Shown one piece after another: positions 1 to 12,300 of a DNA stretch of 64,000 nucleotides; position 1 is the stretch's first letter, and every line of letters starts with the position of its first letter. A program made the translations under genes and the position numbers. The DNA comes from Buxus sempervirens (Eukaryota; Streptophyta; Magnoliopsida; Buxales; Buxaceae), in NCBI GenBank assembly GCA_947561395.2, contig OX387193.1, forward strand, positions 4,836,001-4,900,000. The letters run 5' to 3'. The notes below the pieces were generated by a model that saw only the letters and a program-made list of their open reading frames with translations, was not told where the DNA came from and ran no database searches.

Positions 1-603
1 CAGATGGTAAATAATGTACTTCAAGAAGCTAACATCTCTGAAATTTACGGGCGATCTGGGCCATAACGCTTATTTTCAGAATTTAAAAACAAAATTTTCT
101 GATTTTTCTCTGATTGAAAAAATGCCAAAGGTCTTCAATGCACTAACTGATGTTTGACCTCTTATTGTACTGTAAAAGAATGTTTTATGGAGGTTTTTTC
201 ACTAAAATATCATCTACACACACAAACCGTCTGCATTGTCAAACTAAAAATAAATTATATCATATTCTCACAGTATGACTTCTATCTGATGTTTGAAATT
301 GTAGTTTATGACTTATTTTGCAGTACTGTTGACCAATTATTGATTAGATTAACTGTAAATCATAAGATGTTATATATTATGTTCTGAATATTGAAATTAT
401 TACTGCAATATCATTAGAACGTTGGCAATGTTACAAGCAAATGAAAACAATTTCAGTTGCAGTAATGTAAGTTTATTATATTCTTTCAGGAGTTTGAACT
501 CCTTCCTAGGCTTGCAAGGAGCCAGCCTCTTGTTGATAAAACCAAGCTTCAGAAGGCATCTTCTGTCGAGGAGGCTCTACAAATTGCATCGTCGTCACTG
601 TAA
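1..603 (+). CDS. 3' end of an unidentified plant gene (terminal exon 490-603)
   Basis: A polypyrimidine tract and AG end at 489. They are followed by an open stretch 490-603 encoding 37 residues (starting EFELLPRLARSQPLVDKTKL, ending in a Ser-rich tail SSSL) and TAA. Positions 1-66 also read open in frame 1 and end at TAA 64-66. A possible donor, ATG|GTAAAT, lies at 6/7, and splicing it to 490 keeps a frame. So 1-6 may be the end of the previous exon, with 7-489 its intron and 1-66 a retained-intron ending. An AATAAA at 770-775 could be the polyadenylation signal. I do not recognise the protein: only about 40 residues are visible and they carry no known motif. The rest of the gene lies outside the window. 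Confidence 0.5.
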
Positions 604-1089
604 TTCGAAGCCAATTGTCTACTTCACTGCTGCATAGTCCATGTCTGAACTGCATGATCATAAGAAGGGGGTTTTTATGCTTTCTAAAATATTATTCTCC
701 TGCTAAAAGATTATCATACCCTGTTGCTATGTTCGAAACTCAGAAGTTTCATACATGTTGACAATTTTGAATAAATAAAGCATCTTTTGCCCAAACTTCT
801 GAGTTCTTGAATAAACTCAGAAGGTCCAAATTAATTTTGTAGTGAATTGTTCAATACTAAAAGACTCGATGAGACATATTCGGTTTAATCTGTCATGAAA
901 CTTTCATGTTCTTTTGTTTAAAATTTAAGAAATGTTAAGAAATTATATCACTAATGACACATTTGATAAATTTCATATGTAATTATGCACATCTTCTACA
1001 ATAAGAATTGTGCAACGGCAAATACAATAAGCTTGGCTAGGCATCTAAAAAATTAAATGTAATGGGTCGATCACGAGCCGGTTGTACAA
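604..1089. other. 3' UTR and intergenic DNA
   Basis: Probable 3' UTR of the partial gene up to about position 800 (AATAAA at 770-775), then AT-rich DNA with no recognisable gene, ending at the miniature LTR element. Confidence 0.4.
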
Positions 1090-1376
1090 TGTTAAAGAAT
1101 ATATTAATTAAAAATATAAAAGTTCACCCCTACTATTAGTTTGAGCTTTTAGTAGGAACATTGATCTACATGGTATCAAAGCCTTAGGCAAACGCCAAGT
1201 CCTGGGTTCAAACCTCCACTCCACCTATTTAGAAAAAAATATTCCATGTGTAGGATCTCCCTAAAATGGGTTTGAGTCCGACCCACACGTGAGGGGGAAT
1301 GTTAAAGAATATATTAAAAATATAAAATTTCACCCTTAATATCAACTTGAACTTTTAGTAGGAACGGTGTTCTACA
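1090..1376 (+). mobile_element. Miniature LTR retroelement (TRIM/SMART-like), complete
   Basis: Two near-identical direct repeats start with TGTTAAAGAATATATTA and end in TCTACA: 1090-1170 (81 bp) and 1300-1376 (77 bp). Directly after the first repeat is TGGTATCAAAGCC (1171-1183). This matches the plant Copia/TRIM primer-binding site complementary to initiator tRNA-Met (usual form TGGTATCAGAGC). Directly before the second is the purine tract GAGGGGGAA. The internal region is only about 129 bp and non-coding. Flanks are TACAA (1085-1089) and TACGA (1377-1381), a 4-of-5 target-site duplication. Size and layout fit TRIM or SMART elements, which rely on enzymes from other retroelements. A second, degraded member lies in reverse at 38504-38745. 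Confidence 0.75.
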
Positions 1377-1550
1377 TACGAAACATGGTATTATAGCAGA
1401 TTTTTGTCACAATTATAGTGCTTATATAGCTTTAGATATTGTTTATATGACTAATAAAACCCTTATCTAATACATAAATCATATTGATTAACCACATTAT
1501 TTTTTAATGAAATAGTTTCAACTTTTATTCTTTTTGGTTAACCTATGACT

Positions 1551-2163
1551 AGGGGGTGCAACTTGGGTATTTAAACCCGAGTACTCACCGACCCAAACCG
1601 ACCTTGGGTTGAGTTTGTTCCAAATTGGAACACGTTCGATTTAGTTTCGGTTTTTAATTCTTTAACCCAAAATTAAATCAGTTCGGTTTTGAGTTGATGT
1701 TTTGGTCAAATCAAACAGATCGAAACCTGACTTGTATGGTTAAACCAAACAAAACTGAGATATTTATATACATATTATACAATTAGTATACTATAATTAC
1801 GATAAAAAAAGTTTCATCATTGTGACTTATCCTAGGCCGTAAAAAAGTGGCACCAGCATGGAATGGATTGTCGGATGTCCGTTTCCAATTGGGGGCCCCA
1901 CACCCAAAAGCACTTCCTAGCTGATTTTGGCAACGACTTTATCCAGAAATGTGTTCGACTTTATCCTCATAGTGGATGGATAGGTCTGTTCTAAATTGGT
2001 TTTAGCCTTTTAGGATTCCTGATTTTGTTTTGGTTTGAATTTTGGGTTGGAGAGGTCGGTTCTCAATTCCGGTCCAATTCGGTTTTGAGGTACCAGCGAA
2101 GGAGTCCGGTTTGGTTTTGGGTTGATATCAACCCGGACGAAAGTCAAACCGACTTGCAACGGT
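1551..2163. repeat. GGTTCGGTTTTGG-type dispersed repeat, copy 1
   Basis: About 610 bp rich in short blocks of the AACCGAACC / GGTTTGGTTTTGG type, mixed with ordinary sequence. The outer ends are loosely inverted: GGGTGCAACTTGGGT on the left, and on the right the reverse complement of a stretch reading CCGTTGCAAGTCGGT. The same composition recurs at 17483-17815, 34414-35047 and 53331-53781, so this is a dispersed family. No coding capacity is seen. Confidence 0.5.
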
Positions 2164-3314
2164 ACCTATAACTATTACTCTCATTAACGAGTGGGATTTA
2201 TTTGCTAGAAAAAGAGGGATTAAGTGTCTATTAATTAAACACTTAAAAATCAACTACGTTAGTTTATTATTTTCCTGCAAGGCAACCGAGGTGTGGGGTA
2301 CGTTATTGTTCCGCTTCGTCTATGCAGATTCTGCAATAGGGAGAAGCTTTTGGCAGTCTCCTCCCTCCATTTCACCCAGCGATCGATGGAGCTAACCAAA
2401 CGAAAAGGACAGGCCTGAAAGAAGGAAAAAAAGAGGGAAAAAGCAAGGGCAGAAACCCTGATTTCACTGTTCAGATCACGTTCATCTTGTCCCTTTTTTA
2501 TGTGATTCAGGTCGTTGATCTTTCGCGCGACATCTATTTGTCTTTACCGATATTTCTGCTATAGTTTCAGACAAAAGCCCTAGAAAATATTCTGTTTATT
2601 GCTTCTTTGGAGTTGTCTTTGGCAAATTTGAGCATTTTCTCTTATATCGTTTATATTTGCGGGGATTTCAGATTTTATCACTATAATCGGAACTCTCCCT
2701 TCGATCAATGATTGACCAAGTGATCCTCTGTATCTCATGTGGTTTTCAATTTTATTTTGGAGGAGTTGAGAAGGTTAAAGTTTCTGGTTATTGAGGTTGT
2801 GCGCAATTGCGAGGGGCAGCTCCCGCGGTATGGAATGCTTTTGATGCTGTTGCTCTGATTTTAGATAAATACCGAATTCGTAGTTGAACTGCTTGATACC
2901 AGTTCATAGAATTAGAAGTTTAGTTTTGGCAAACAACATCAGAGGGTTCTTGCTTGCACGGACATGCAATTATGGATAATCAATGAGTGGTAAAAGGAAA
3001 TAATGGGGTTTTAGATTAGAAACTACATTGTCGAACTTTGCTTGCTCCTGATGATTACTTCTACCTGGGTGTTATTGATTTTCCTCGCCCAAGATCTTTG
3101 AGGGATGGCCGATGATTTACATTATTTGTGAGAGAGTGTTCATTTTGTATGGTGTTAGTAGGGATAGCTGAGCTAAGATTTGGGTTTTTCGATGCTGCTT
3201 AGCATACAAGGATTTTACAGTTGAATTGGCGGAAAACAACTGATGCTCTTCTTCATTTTAAACACACGTTGATCAGCTATATCTTTGGTAGTGATATTTA
3301 CAAAGTATCCGAGA
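2164..3314 (+). other. Intergenic DNA and long 5' leader of the CBE1 gene
   Basis: The TE-like composition ends near 2163. From about 2330 the sequence becomes CT- and GA-rich, as in plant 5' leaders, and runs without a convincing coding exon to the ATG at 3315. It contains several short upstream ATGs, for example ATGGAATGC near 2831, each closed within a few codons. A leader of up to 1 kb would be long, so a 5'-UTR intron is likely, but I cannot place its junctions. Confidence 0.4.
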
Positions 3315-6300
3315 ATGCATTCAAATAGTGAAGATCAGTGCTCGCAAGTGCAGCCAGATGAAATCAGTCCAGAACCTCTAAAGTAAGAAATATTTTTCTG
3401 TTATATTTATTTATTTATTTTTTCATCTGTGCTGTAACTGTTTTTCTTTTTATTATAACTTTAATGCAGCCAGTCAAAGTTTTCATATTCAAGAGATTTT
3501 CTTTTATCACTAAGTGAATTGGAGATTTGCAAAACATTACCCAGTGGATTTGATCCATCAATTCTAAGGTAAAATATTGCTATATGTTCTGGCATCAAAT
3601 TTCAGTTTTGAAAGTGAAATTATAATGATAAGGAATATCTTTCTAGTTCTTTCATGAATTGCCAAGCACCTTCGTGGTTGCTACCATTGAGCCTCCTGCT
3701 TTGTAGATTATTCTTAAACTGATATCTCTCTGTAACAGTGATTTTGAGGATTTTTCCCATAGCATAACCGAGAGGCAAAGAATTCCTGGTAGTTTGCCAT
3801 TGCAGAGTTTCAGACGAAGTGAATATGGGTCATCACCGCCTACCAGAGGGGATACAAGCCATTATTCTCGTGGAATCCATGGAAGGTGGGACAACCGTTC
3901 TGATAGGGATAATGACACACAATCTGATCGAGATTCAGGTCTGGTTTTAAGAAAATTTTCCGGACACTATTAACCATTGAGATATATTGATAATTTTTCA
4001 TTTGTTTTCCTTTATCATTTCTCATTTGTGGGCATTGTTGTGTCTAAGACGGAAAATATATCATAATTGATGTTGATGCTCTCATGTTGCTTGATGCTGT
4101 AGTGGTGCAGCTCCAGCTCCGAGTAATATCTATTAGTGATATTATTACAGGAATATTATCATTTTATTACCTCAAATTCATACTAAATATGAGGATCCCT
4201 TACAAAGTCCATGACAGTTGTAGTGGGTGCTTGCTACTTGCTAACCTGAAATTAATTTAAGTGATTTGAAATAGTGTGACTCATGTTAACAGTAGCATTA
4301 GGTGCTCTTAGTTGTAGCTGCTGCTTAAAAAACATGGGAGAAACTGAAATTTGTGCATACATATGTGCATACTGTCTGCTTATGGCAGTTGTTGTAGCAG
4401 AAATTAACCGGGGTGAAAGTTTCTGATGTCAGTTTACCTATCAAAGCTTAAAAATAAATGCATAAAAACCATCACATGGTGTTTTAGACAATCGTATAAT
4501 GAAAATACCTGTGGAAGGTTATTCATTGCATGATTTCTTCTATTGAAAAGTATAGGTCTGCATCATATGGTAGATTAAAAAAATTAGAAACGTAATTGTA
4601 GCGGCTGATACCCACATGTAGCAGTCTCAGTTGATAGGCCCAAATGGCTCAGATCCAGATCTAACTGTTAGTTTATTCTAATAAAATTTCATAAAGAAAA
4701 AACCCTAATTGGAAACAAAAAGAGAGTGGCAGATGGAGATAGAAAGAGGGGGGGGGGGGGGAGGGAGGGAGGGAGAGCCCTGGTTCGAGAGGCGTACCTG
4801 GATGGATTGGACCAACAGTCTTTTCTCTCTCTCTCTCTCTCTCTCTTCCCCTTCTCTCTCTTTTCTGCAATAAAGTCCCCAGAGAAAAGGATAAATCTGA
4901 TTGTAAAAAGAAAAATTGTTTGTATAAATTCTTTTGGTTCAGCTGTATTGGTCCCTCCCAGGCAGTACCGGTTGTACTGATTGGTAGTGGCATTATCTAG
5001 TCTTAGATGACCGTATTTTTAAATATCAATATTTCTTTTGATATTTTAAGCCATATATCACTTATCGGGTTATTGGGTGGTGAGATACATCTCGAATATG
5101 ATTATAAAATTATATCATCTATTAGGGGATATATGTGATATTAAGTGATTGGCAACATATATCCAGGGATTTCAAATAATAATACTTTTTGCTATCTGAT
5201 GGCTTTATGGGAAATTGCAAATGTGATTCTGTGAAGTTGTGAACTGCTCCTTGAAGTTGTGGAAGCAAAATGAAGACTCTTGTTAGCAACCATGGATTCA
5301 TAACCTACATTTGGGCTTTGATTATTTGCATTGGAAGGTTAATGTGATGTGACTTGTAAAGTTCACCATACTGGAGATTTTTTTTCCTGTTAAGATTTGG
5401 GACTGTATGGGTGATGCCTAAATCTGTGTTGGAGCTTTTTAGATGCTAGCCACGTTATCCATGGGGAGAATGGAGGCATTCTGGTCCTTAATCTTGTGTG
5501 GTTCATGGAGGGAAAAGTATAATGGATTTGTGTGGTTCATGGATTTGTTTCGGTGGATGATAATTTTGCAGAGACAAAGTTCCAATGCTTGGCATTTCAA
5601 AACTGCAAAGGAATACCTTTTTCTATGGGTGTTGGAATGTATTTAATCAAATTACATCCTCTCTAAGTTCTTGCCATTAATCTTTGTATGATTTAACCAG
5701 TTCCATTGTTCGTATCTTTCTTATGATTATCTAATTATAAATGAAATTGCATTTTTTCATGGATCATAACAGAATTGCATTGATTCTGTATCCAGCTCAA
5801 TGTTTCTTTTCTCTGTGTAGATTCTGGGAGGCATGGCAGTCTATCACGACGTCCTTGGCAAAATCCTGAGCATGATGGACTTCTGGGAAGTGGTGCTTTT
5901 CCAAGGCCATCTGGACATACAGCAGGTGCTTTGGCTCCAAAGGTTAGAGGGAATGGTCATTATCAGCTCAGTAGGAGTAATGAACCATATCATCCTCCAC
6001 GCCCTTATAAGGTAAGGTTCTGTTTTCATTTGTGCTCATTTGATACCTGGTGTCTACAATACTGTGTTTGGTGTTCTGGAATGTCAAATTTTCTCAATTG
6101 TGACTCAACCAAACCAGGGGGAGAAAGAAAATCCCACCAAAAAAAAAAAAAAAAGTTAGAAGAAGAAGAAGAAAAATGAAAAAGGCCAATTGGCTGATGG
6201 TTGAGATCTGGTGTGCGATGCCTTCATGACATATTGGTTGTATCATCTTTTGCAGGCAGTAACTCACTCGCGGCGTGAAGCTAACGACTCTTATAATGAT

Positions 6301-9300
6301 GAAACATTTGGTTCTGTTGAGTGTTCAAGTGAAGATAGGGTAGAAGAAGAAAGAAAGAGAAGAGGTTCTTTCTATTTTTATATATTATTGTTCTTGCCCG
6401 TTATCAACATGGCATTAATTTATTTTCTTGTTTAGCTTGTACCCTTTGGTGCTTTTGTGGTAAAAAAAGGAAAAAAAAAAGGTTTTGGAATTATTGTTTT
6501 ATTCGAAAACTAACATAGGAAACTGTTCTCTACTCAGCTTCGTTTGAATTGATGAGGAAGGAACAAACAAAAGCATTTCAAGAGAAGCAAAAACAGGTAC
6601 CAGACAAGAATAGAGGGAATTTTGGCATGGCTATTACCGCACTTCTGGAGGATAATGAGGATATCACAAGGATTTCAAATAAAAACAATGAGTGCGTGAC
6701 ACTGCCAACTTCACATAGTGATTCTACAAAGGGTTCTTTTCCCGCACAAACCCCGTCATCCAGACCACTTGTGCCCCCGGGTTTCACAAGTACTCCCATG
6801 GAGAAGAATATTGAAACAAAATCTCCAATCCACCTGCCTGCATCAGTGGTAATTAATGTGTGATTTTTTTTCTTTTTTTTTTTTGGAATTTCTAAGCATG
6901 ACTAATAGTGTATTGTATCATCAGTTTTTTGGGTCTCATTAACTACATTCTTAAATGTTACGTTGGCAAGTAGGCGGTACTCAATCAGGGACTGTGATGC
7001 TATAGTTTATTTCCTTTGATATATGTTACCAGTATTGATAGTTTTTTGTGTTAGTTGGTCATGTTTCACCAAGATTTACTCTCATTCTTGCCTGGCTTTC
7101 ATTTCCTCAAGCCAGTGGCAATTATTTTGGCACAGATATTAATAAATGAATCGGCAAAGATCATAAATGATGTGACATGATGGTTTGAATTGGTTCCTGA
7201 TCTCTTTCATTTTAATTATTTCCTTTCATATGAATGTAATTTGAAAAAGCAAGGTTCTCCCTGGCGCCGTCATATACATATATATGAGAATCATGGTGGT
7301 TGCTGTAGATACAGATGTATTATTCACTGTGACAGTGTAGGCAAAATCAACATGAGTGTGAGAGTGACAAATCAATCTCTCCATTAACTGTCATAACCAA
7401 CCAGCATCGATGACTCCATTTTATACATTTAGTCCATTATTCAAATGGTTTCATGATTTTGAGTTTCGGCCTGTGATATTTCGTACAATTACTACAAAAG
7501 TTTATGGATTCTGGAGTTTAAAAAACTTTTGAGAGCACCTTAAATTGACAATATGTACTAGTAATGGACCAGGCGGGTGGTTCCAGTCTGGTAAACATTA
7601 GGAACGAGTCAATTTATATTGAAAGGAAGTTCCAATGAGAGAGAGAGCTGAAACAGAGAGACTCACTTGTCATAGTTCCAGTTTCTCTTCTTTTTCTCCT
7701 CCATAGCCCTCTTCTCCTTTTTCACCTTATCATCTCTTCTAATTCTTCCTCTTCTTGCTTTACCTTTCTCTTCCTTTTCTTATTTGAGTACCAAGAAGTG
7801 AGGGTGAGAAAACTGAGAGTCGGAGGGTCTCTATTAGTTGCTATGAGGAATACTCCCACACACATATATTACTGCCCATTTATTTTATTTTATTCTAATT
7901 TTATTTTATTTTTTATTTTTTATTTTTGGGAATCTGTTTGGTAGACACCAAGCAAAAGTGTATTGGCCTGTTATATCAGCAGCATATATCAATATCGAAG
8001 TGATATATTCAGAACCTGGCATTTAAGACTTTGGTTGATGTGTCATAGGCTGTTTATTTTAATAGATCAGGGGTTTGTGTCCTTGTTGAGTACCTTTCTT
8101 GGGTAGGTCTAGATATCGCTTGAGTAATCCCAAGATCCTTTGTTTTGACCACCTCACTCGAATAATTATAGTATTAAATCTCCTTTAGACTGTTGTTGGT
8201 GACAACGATATCAGCGTACACAATTAACACTATTTGTTTTTCCTTTTCTTCTTCTTTGAATGTTTGACAAAAGTGCATATGTTTTACTTGGCACTGAGAA
8301 TTCCATTAAACCCTTTTAACCAGCTCATGGATATTGTTTCAAACTGCATAATGCTTTTTCTCCTCCTCTGTGTGTATCTACTTCCTTGGACCCTAAATCT
8401 CTGTGGATTACCTTGTGCATTTTGTTCTTTAAATCACCATGTAAGAGAACTTTTTTGCATATTAAGTTAGATAGGTCTCAGGTCTCTAGATCACCATGTA
8501 AGAAAAACATTCTGCATGTTAAGTTAGACAGCCCTGTAATCACCATATAGGAAAAAAAAAAATTTCTCCATGTTAAGTTATGAGAAAATAAGTTACCTGC
8601 CAGGGATAGAATCACTAGTGTGCAATGAAGTTCATATATGATAGCATTGCAAAGACCTCTTTAAGAGTTGATCCATCACTCGCAGCATGATGGGTCTTAT
8701 CTATTGTTGTGGATGGGGTTCAATAGCTTTCAGTTGCTTTGACTGTGAATTTTTGGGGATTGGGTTTGAAGCTGGATCTAGAGAGGGCTTATAACCATGT
8801 TTTTTATGCTTTTCCATCATTTATGTTTGAGTCATAAGAGGTTGGGGATAAAGTGGAGAAGTTTTGTTAATGATTCTACCAAATCATTTTTGGATCTAGT
8901 GATCCAAGGTTATTGGATATTCCTCTGAGCCACCATATCAGTTATCAAGGAATTCTTGAATCACATTCGTTTCTGTTATGAACCTCATTATTTTCCCTCT
9001 TTGTAGCCAATTAAATTAAGAGTGGGGAAATTAAAGTTTCATGTGAAAGATGACTGCGAGAAAAAGTTTTGGGCAAATTTAAATATTCCTACATATTTGA
9101 TCATGTGAACGTCAAGATTATGTTTCCCTCCATAGTTCTTGGTGGTGTTCCTTTTCTGGAGTGAAGTAGGTTCCCCAACAAACATCAGCAACAGCAATAA
9201 AATGCCTTATACCAAAAAGATGTGGTTCAGCAACATGAATCCTTTTCTGCCATCTCATTTTGTTTCAAATTTCAGTGTTGACACCATACATATTCTTTTA

Positions 9301-12300
9301 GGTCTCCTCCAGCTTTAATTTATATATTATGTGCCCTTTTGTGGGTTCTCACAGGTGCCTCCATGATCCTCCATCTATGTGACAGAACCGTTTTAACCAA
9401 TTTCATTTAACTTCTGCTGCTGGGGTTATTCTTACATGCTCTCAGACATGTTCATTTATTACCTTATCTTTTTTAGTCTTTTCAAACTTCTATCCGTTAG
9501 AATTGAAAACCAACATTACTGGAGTGGGCATACCATTTTATTGGGCCTTTGATGGGAATAAGTAGTTAATAGATAATTGCTTAGGGTTTTGCTTTTCTTT
9601 CTTTCCCCTTTTTTGTTCGATTTAATTGATAGGAGTGCGTATATATATGATAATGCATAAGCGGACTGTACAAAATTAGTTCCAGAACCACCTTTAGAAA
9701 ACTGATTTCTTACATAATACTTGTTTGGTCAGAAAGGGAAGAAAGCAGAAACCAGTAGAACTACTGTACCTTTAAAAATCTGAAAGATAACCCCAATCCT
9801 GGCTGAAAGAAGAGATTCATTAGATGGTTGCTAGTATATTGTTTTAGTTTCTGGAAAAGTGTCCATTCAATAAGAAGCTTGCAGATTGATCTTTTGGTTA
9901 ATTTAATGCTAATATAGCTGCCAACTTTATCTTTGAGTTTACACCTTTTTGTTACCTCCCAATTCACTCAAAAGAATGGTTTTGAGGGAACATTTCAGTG
10001 TATTCCAATCTTTTGGAAATTAATTTTTCCTTTTAATAATTTATTTACTTATTGCATCTGCAGGTTGGGAATGTTGGAATTGAGGATGATCTTATGCGTG
10101 CAAAAGTTATCCCTGTTCCAAATATGACTTATAATAATCAAGAAGAGGACCAGTCAAGACAGACTACGGATTCCAGGGAACAACAGCATGAGAATTGGGA
10201 TGTTCATTTTCCCTTTACAAATGAGAAAGAAAAGAATACGGTGCCATTTTCAGTTTCAGAGGTTTCTGATAATTCAGTTGTGAACCCATCATACAAGACT
10301 CCAAATTTGTTAGAACCTTTTGAAGATCCGGGGGGTGGTGAACTTATAGATTTTGGAATGGAGAAACTAACAGCCCATAAAGTTATCAATACAGGTGGTC
10401 CAGATAGTTCAACATCGATTTTAGAAAAGCTTTTTGGCAGTGCTTTGACAGTTAGTGGTGGCGGGTCATCTACTTCCCACAAGGTAAGCACGATCCATGA
10501 GGCAGTATTTTTCATGATGCTTACAGCATTTTTTAATTCTTGATAAAATACTATCAAACTGCACACACAGCAAATTTGAAGCACCTTGCAATCTACGTCA
10601 TTCACACACACACATACACATATATAGGGGTTCTCAGATATAACGACGACAATAGACTTGTTCCAAATACGGCAGCATGACTTGTTCCTCCACCCTGATT
10701 TTTCAAAGACCATCTTTTTCAGTTAAATGGGGGTTCAAATCTTTTTTATTGGCTCCATCTAGGTTCTTTTTAATCTTCCTGTCTCCCTCTTAGATCCTTC
10801 AATGAGTCATTAATCACATGTTATGGCTGTCTCCCTAGGTTTTCACTCTCAATGCCTAGACCATCTAAACCTATAGGGGTTCTTAGGTCCTTTGAAAAAA
10901 CACAAGAAAATGAAAAATGGAAATTTTTTGTCCAATCTATTCCCCTCGTGTAGGAAGAACAACAATTTCAATGTACAGATTTGTAATTATTTGTAATGTC
11001 TTTTCATGATATAGTTTTTGATTCCTCCATGCACCTTACAGTGACATAATTAGCCCTTGTTTGGCATTCATTTGGAATCTTGAATGAGTTACATGAAATG
11101 GTTTCCATGTAATGTTTGAACGATTCGAAGAGAAGATGAGTTAAAGTTTGGTAACCAACTATTCATTCTTTTAGAGGTTATAAATATTACAAGTTTGCCA
11201 TTTTTATAATTTAAAAGAAGCTTTCATAAATGACAAGTCTATTTTTGTCATATAAAGGAGTCTTTAAAACAAGTTTCAAGTATATTTTTCAGAATTTATA
11301 GATATTAGAAGTATGCCACCGCACTTATGCAAAACTCATTTTGAAAATCTAAAAACGGATGTTGGGGTGATTCCTGAAAATGGAACCAAACATGTGTTTT
11401 TAAAACTCATTTGGGGAAAACTCATTCCCAAAATGGAATCCACCTGTTTTACTACTAAATCTCATTCCAAGCCGTGGAATGAGTTCCCAAAATGAACACC
11501 AAACAACGCCTTAGTAATTGACTATAGTTGTTGAACCCCAATTTCATTTTGCTGTTTGAATGGAGTTGAAATTTCCATTGAATCGAAAGGAATTAGAGAA
11601 GTTCAATTGCTGCGCTGTGGTTCTATATTCGTCAGAACAATTAGTTATGGTCCTTATGGCCACCATAAGCCTTACAAGGAGCTGATGGTGTCTCAAGTCT
11701 TTCCGTGGTTTGTCTACTATTGATTTACCCTTTTTTTTAACTATTATTTTTAGATAGATATCAATGACTTATATTGAAGTTACAAGTGCATATACGGCTC
11801 GTGTTCATTCATCTGCGTATTTAAAACCCATGTCTGTTTGTGTTTCATTCTGCATTTTGATAAAAGTCCTATGGATCCTATGGCCTTGAATCCTCTACAA
11901 TTTTTGTTGGAAATCATCCAGGGAGAACTAAATGGTTTCATCATCCTTTATTCAAGTAGATTGCAATTTTTCCTTCATTACTCCCAAGGTTTTAAGTATC
12001 GGCCGATACCGAGAAGTATCGGCCGATACGTATCGGTATCGCCATAAGGCGATACAACTCGGTATCGGTCGGTATCGGTCAGTATCGGGTTTGGTATCGG
12101 CTGATACAACTCGGTATCGGGCTAGACCGATACCAAACCCGATACTGAGTTTTTAAACCTTGATTACTCCTGCTGCTTTTCTTTACCTAGAAAATTTGGT
12201 TTGTATTCTATATTTGTCCTATGAAATTTGATTTGTCTTCTATATTTGTTCTACATGGCTTTTATTCGTGGATCTTGTTCTGAAAAGGTTTGTGGGTGTA

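Noticed and set aside
1171..1240. tRNA-like or SINE-like segment (TGGTATCAAAGC plus GGGTTCAAACC)
   Set aside because: It looks like Pol III A and B boxes, but the direct repeats on both sides, the purine tract and the target duplication make it the primer-binding site and interior of a miniature LTR element.
4673..4993. Open frames on both strands around 4.7-5.0 kb
   Set aside because: Low-complexity G-run, GGGA and CT microsatellite translated on each strand, inside an intron.
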